From an archaeon (GTDB taxonomy: Archaea; Thermoproteota; QMWL01): 6,405 bases of DNA. The translations under genes and the position numbers were made by a program. Positions 4,213-6,405 of the stretch are shown here, piece after piece. Under the pieces are notes generated by a model. The model did not search any database. It saw only the letters and a list, made by a program, of their open reading frames with translations, and had not been told where the DNA came from. Location: positions 1 through 6,405 of the forward strand of contig QMWL02000043.1 of the NCBI GenBank assembly GCA_003661605.2, given 5' to 3'. The stretch's first letter is position 1. The number at the start of each line of letters is the position of its first letter.

Positions 4213-6366
4213 ATGAGACACTCTTTCGTGGAGGCGTCCACACACCTCCACCTGTTTCTTACTACCGATTCGTCGACACGGGCTCTCCAAGCTTTAAGGG
4301 AGCTTACAGCACGAGAGGATATCTACGGAAAGTTTGCCCAAGCGCTTCTTGAAACCGATGCTGAGCAACTTCTTAGCGTAGGGCAGGAGGCGGAGGAAGC
4401 CAACCTACCCTCGGTTGCGGCCTACGCTTTCTTTTACGCGCTTCCTTTCGTAGACGCGAAGAAGAAGCAACAAGCGTGGCAACGTGCACTAGAAGCAAGT
4501 AGGCGGGCAAAGCTACTACACCTCATTGCACTCCTCTGGTCGTACTACGCGTATCGCGAAGGCCCGCGCGCTGTCGCTCGACTACTTCAGGAAGCAGCGC
4601 CTGAGGTTCGAGCAAAGCCCTTCTTGGAGCTACTCTCTACCGCGGAAGCAGCTTTCTGGTGCAATGGCGAGCTTGTGAAGCGTTTGCACACCTTGCTCGA
4701 GAAACCTGTAGAAGCGGTGCTTACACTGGAGCGCGGTGCCTCCGCCTTCGCACAGGGGCTTGCATACCTGGTTCTTGGGCGTTTTGAGTGGAGGCACTTA
4801 GACCGTGCGGACGAGGCGTTCACGCGTGCTGAGCAGCTCTTCGATGCTGCACAAGCGCCCTTCTTCGCTGCGCGAGCAGCCACCTACCACGCGATCTGTC
4901 TGCGGCTGAAGCTTCCCCACGCTGTTCAGCTTCAGGATAAAATATCCCTCATCCGCCGCATGCAGGAGATCTGTAGGTCTAGCATACGGAAGCTAAAACC
5001 AGCTTGTGAAAACCTGGCGCTGAGCATTCTTCAGGGCAATCTCGCAACAGCGATAGCAGATGAAGCCCTCTACGCACCGCGTACAAGCACCCGCATCCGC
5101 CTCCTCTCCGCTTCCGCAGACGCTATTTACAAAGCGCTCGAACTCCTACCCGAGGACCAGGTGGTACGACGAGGTCTTAACCTGCTGAACCTCAGTAAGG
5201 TCCTGGTCGACCGCGCGAGCCTTACCTTCGAGCGGCACAAAGTGCTACGGTTGCTTCAGGAGGCGAGACAAGCCGTAGAGCAAGCTTTTGAGATCCTCTC
5301 AAAGACGGGTCAGACTCGTATTGCAGCCGTAGCAGCGGAGAACCTAAGCGGCTGTTTGGGTGCGATCGCGGAGTACGACTTTCAGCAAGCGGAGGAGGCA
5401 GCTCGTCGCTCCCTGTTTTACGCTGAGCGCGCTATCGAGCTTGCGAAGCAGTGCGGCGACGAAGTTACTGCAGTAGACACTCAGCAAAACAAGGGCGCCA
5501 TGCTGCTAGTTCTTGCGACGCTTCACCAAGATTCTGAGAAGCTTCGGCAAGCAGTCGATGTTCTCGAAGAGGTGGCACGGGTTCAGCAGCGCTATAATCC
5601 ACGTCTTTGCGCCTCCACATACCTGTGGCTGGAGCGTGGCTACGCACTCCTTTTCGCGCACACGAGTGAGCCCCGGTACCTTAGGGAGGCGCAGAAAGCT
5701 TCGGAGAGCGCTGCATTCCTCTACGAAACGACCTTCGACTTCTGCAACAGTTTCTACCGACTCCTATCTGCTGTGAAGTACGCCGTTCTATCAGGCATTC
5801 CGCTCTACCACGCCCTTAACAGAGTTAAAGCTTCGCTCCAGCGCCTCTTCGAGGTTCTGCCCGAGGAGGAGGCGATCTATCAGGATCTTCAAACCCTCGT
5901 CTCCGCCTACCAGCGTACGTACGAGGGCTGGAGTAACCGTGACGAGGCTACGTTGAAGGAGGTTTCAGAGATGCTTGAAGGGCTTCGAGTATGCCTGTGG
6001 AGGGAGGGGGTTCTGTTTGTCCGCACGCTCATAGGGCTGCTCAGGGATGAGGAGAGAGAACGCCAGCGCGTTATGAGTCAGATAGTGTCCGCCGCTAACT
6101 GGATCGATGTACGGATCCCCTACACGTTCGCGTGGCAAGCCAAAGCCATTCTCGAAGGCGGGACACCAGATGTAGTATTCCTAGAACCACCGTATGGCGT
6201 TCTTGCACCCATCTACACAGACCTCTCTCTCCTCCTTCAAACCGCCTATCAAGCCTATCAGGCAGTTGAAGCGGCAAGTCGAGGAGCCGAAGCACGACGA
6301 GCTACGCTTGCTGAAATCCGTCAATATGTTGAGGAGATCCGCCACCTTTACAGCGCAACGCAGTAG
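4213..6366 (+). CDS. TPR-like alpha-solenoid protein of unknown function
   Basis: The 717-residue product has no signal peptide or convincing membrane segment, so it is probably cytoplasmic. It is strongly helical and rich in A, L, E, R and Q. It contains paired-helix repeats with TPR-type small/large residue spacing, clearest at about 176-212 (GLAYLVLGRF, ADEAFTRAEQLF), 375-412 (NLSGCLGAIAEYDFQQAEEA, FYAERAIELAKQ), 425-460 (NKGAMLLVLATLHQDSE, LRQAVDVLEEVARVQQ) and 466-503 (YLWLERGYALLFA, LREAQKASESA). TPR solenoids serve as scaffolds for protein binding. I see no attached catalytic, DNA-binding or CHAT domain. The last ~90 residues include a segment (TPDVVFLEPPYGVLAPIY, about 651-668) that does not look like a helical repeat and may be a distinct cap. 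The start is uncertain: ATG at 4213 is used, and an in-frame GTG at 4228 is possible. It lies 86 nt after the zinc-ribbon gene on the same strand, so co-transcription is possible. The coding call is firm; the partner is unknown. Confidence 0.87.
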   Translation: MRHSFVEASTHLHLFLTTDSSTRALQALRELTAREDIYGKFAQALLETDAEQLLSVGQEAEEANLPSVAAYAFFYALPFVDAKKKQQAWQRALEASRRAKLLHLIALLWSYYAYREGPRAVARLLQEAAPEVRAKPFLELLSTAEAAFWCNGELVKRLHTLLEKPVEAVLTLERGASAFAQGLAYLVLGRFEWRHLDRADEAFTRAEQLFDAAQAPFFAARAATYHAICLRLKLPHAVQLQDKISLIRRMQEICRSSIRKLKPACENLALSILQGNLATAIADEALYAPRTSTRIRLLSASADAIYKALELLPEDQVVRRGLNLLNLSKVLVDRASLTFERHKVLRLLQEARQAVEQAFEILSKTGQTRIAAVAAENLSGCLGAIAEYDFQQAEEAARRSLFYAERAIELAKQCGDEVTAVDTQQNKGAMLLVLATLHQDSEKLRQAVDVLEEVARVQQRYNPRLCASTYLWLERGYALLFAHTSEPRYLREAQKASESAAFLYETTFDFCNSFYRLLSAVKYAVLSGIPLYHALNRVKASLQRLFEVLPEEEAIYQDLQTLVSAYQRTYEGWSNRDEATLKEVSEMLEGLRVCLWREGVLFVRTLIGLLRDEERERQRVMSQIVSAANWIDVRIPYTFAWQAKAILEGGTPDVVFLEPPYGVLAPIYTDLSLLLQTAYQAYQAVEAASRGAEARRATLAEIRQYVEEIRHLYSATQ

Positions 6367-6405
6367 CGCGGAACAAACCGTTAGAGTTATTGCGCCCCTC
6401 AAGGA

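Noticed and set aside
4587..6402. Shorter open frames overlapping the TPR-like gene on both strands.
   Set aside because: All are contained in or antisense to a 717-codon gene with coherent helical repeats; their translations have no recognisable motif and no promoter spacing.
1..6405. tRNA genes, CRISPR arrays and insertion sequences.
   Set aside because: No T-arm GTTCRANNC with an acceptor stem, no regularly spaced repeats and no transposase or terminal repeats were found by eye.

Overview
The window looks like the genome of a thermophilic archaeon, probably in or near the Thermoproteota. The evidence is: archaeal TATA boxes about 25 nt upstream of ATG starts with no Shine-Dalgarno sequence (leaderless transcripts), a secreted solute-binding protein held by a C-terminal membrane anchor, a multi-zinc-ribbon membrane protein, and a candidate C/D box guide RNA. 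No species is claimed.

Layout. Positions 2-640 (+) hold the 3' part of an NAD(P)H-hydrate dehydratase (nnr) gene that starts before the window. Positions 641-1140 hold about 500 nt with no credible ORF but full of strong hairpins, a possible pseudoknot and a duplicated 22-nt motif. I read this as a large structured RNA on the + strand, of no family I recognise. Positions 1150-3033 (-) encode a family 5 (oligopeptide/dipeptide type) ABC solute-binding protein whose two halves appear in the reverse of the normal order, so it looks circularly permuted. Positions 3034-3256 form a divergent promoter region. It contains a TATA-like box that reads on both strands and a probable C/D box sRNA, one guide of which could direct methylation to C34 of elongator tRNA-Met. 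Positions 3257-4126 (+) encode a four-helix membrane protein with three C-terminal zinc ribbons. Positions 4213-6366 (+) encode a 717-residue alpha-helical TPR-like protein. The last 39 bases (6367-6405) hold nothing I can identify.

How the parts relate. I see no single pathway. No permease or ATPase genes accompany the binding protein, so it is an orphan component here. The zinc-ribbon and TPR genes are adjacent and co-oriented but have an 86-nt gap with terminator-like and promoter-like sequence between them, so co-transcription is uncertain. The most unusual items are the permuted binding protein, the unassigned structured RNA and the C/D sRNA candidate.
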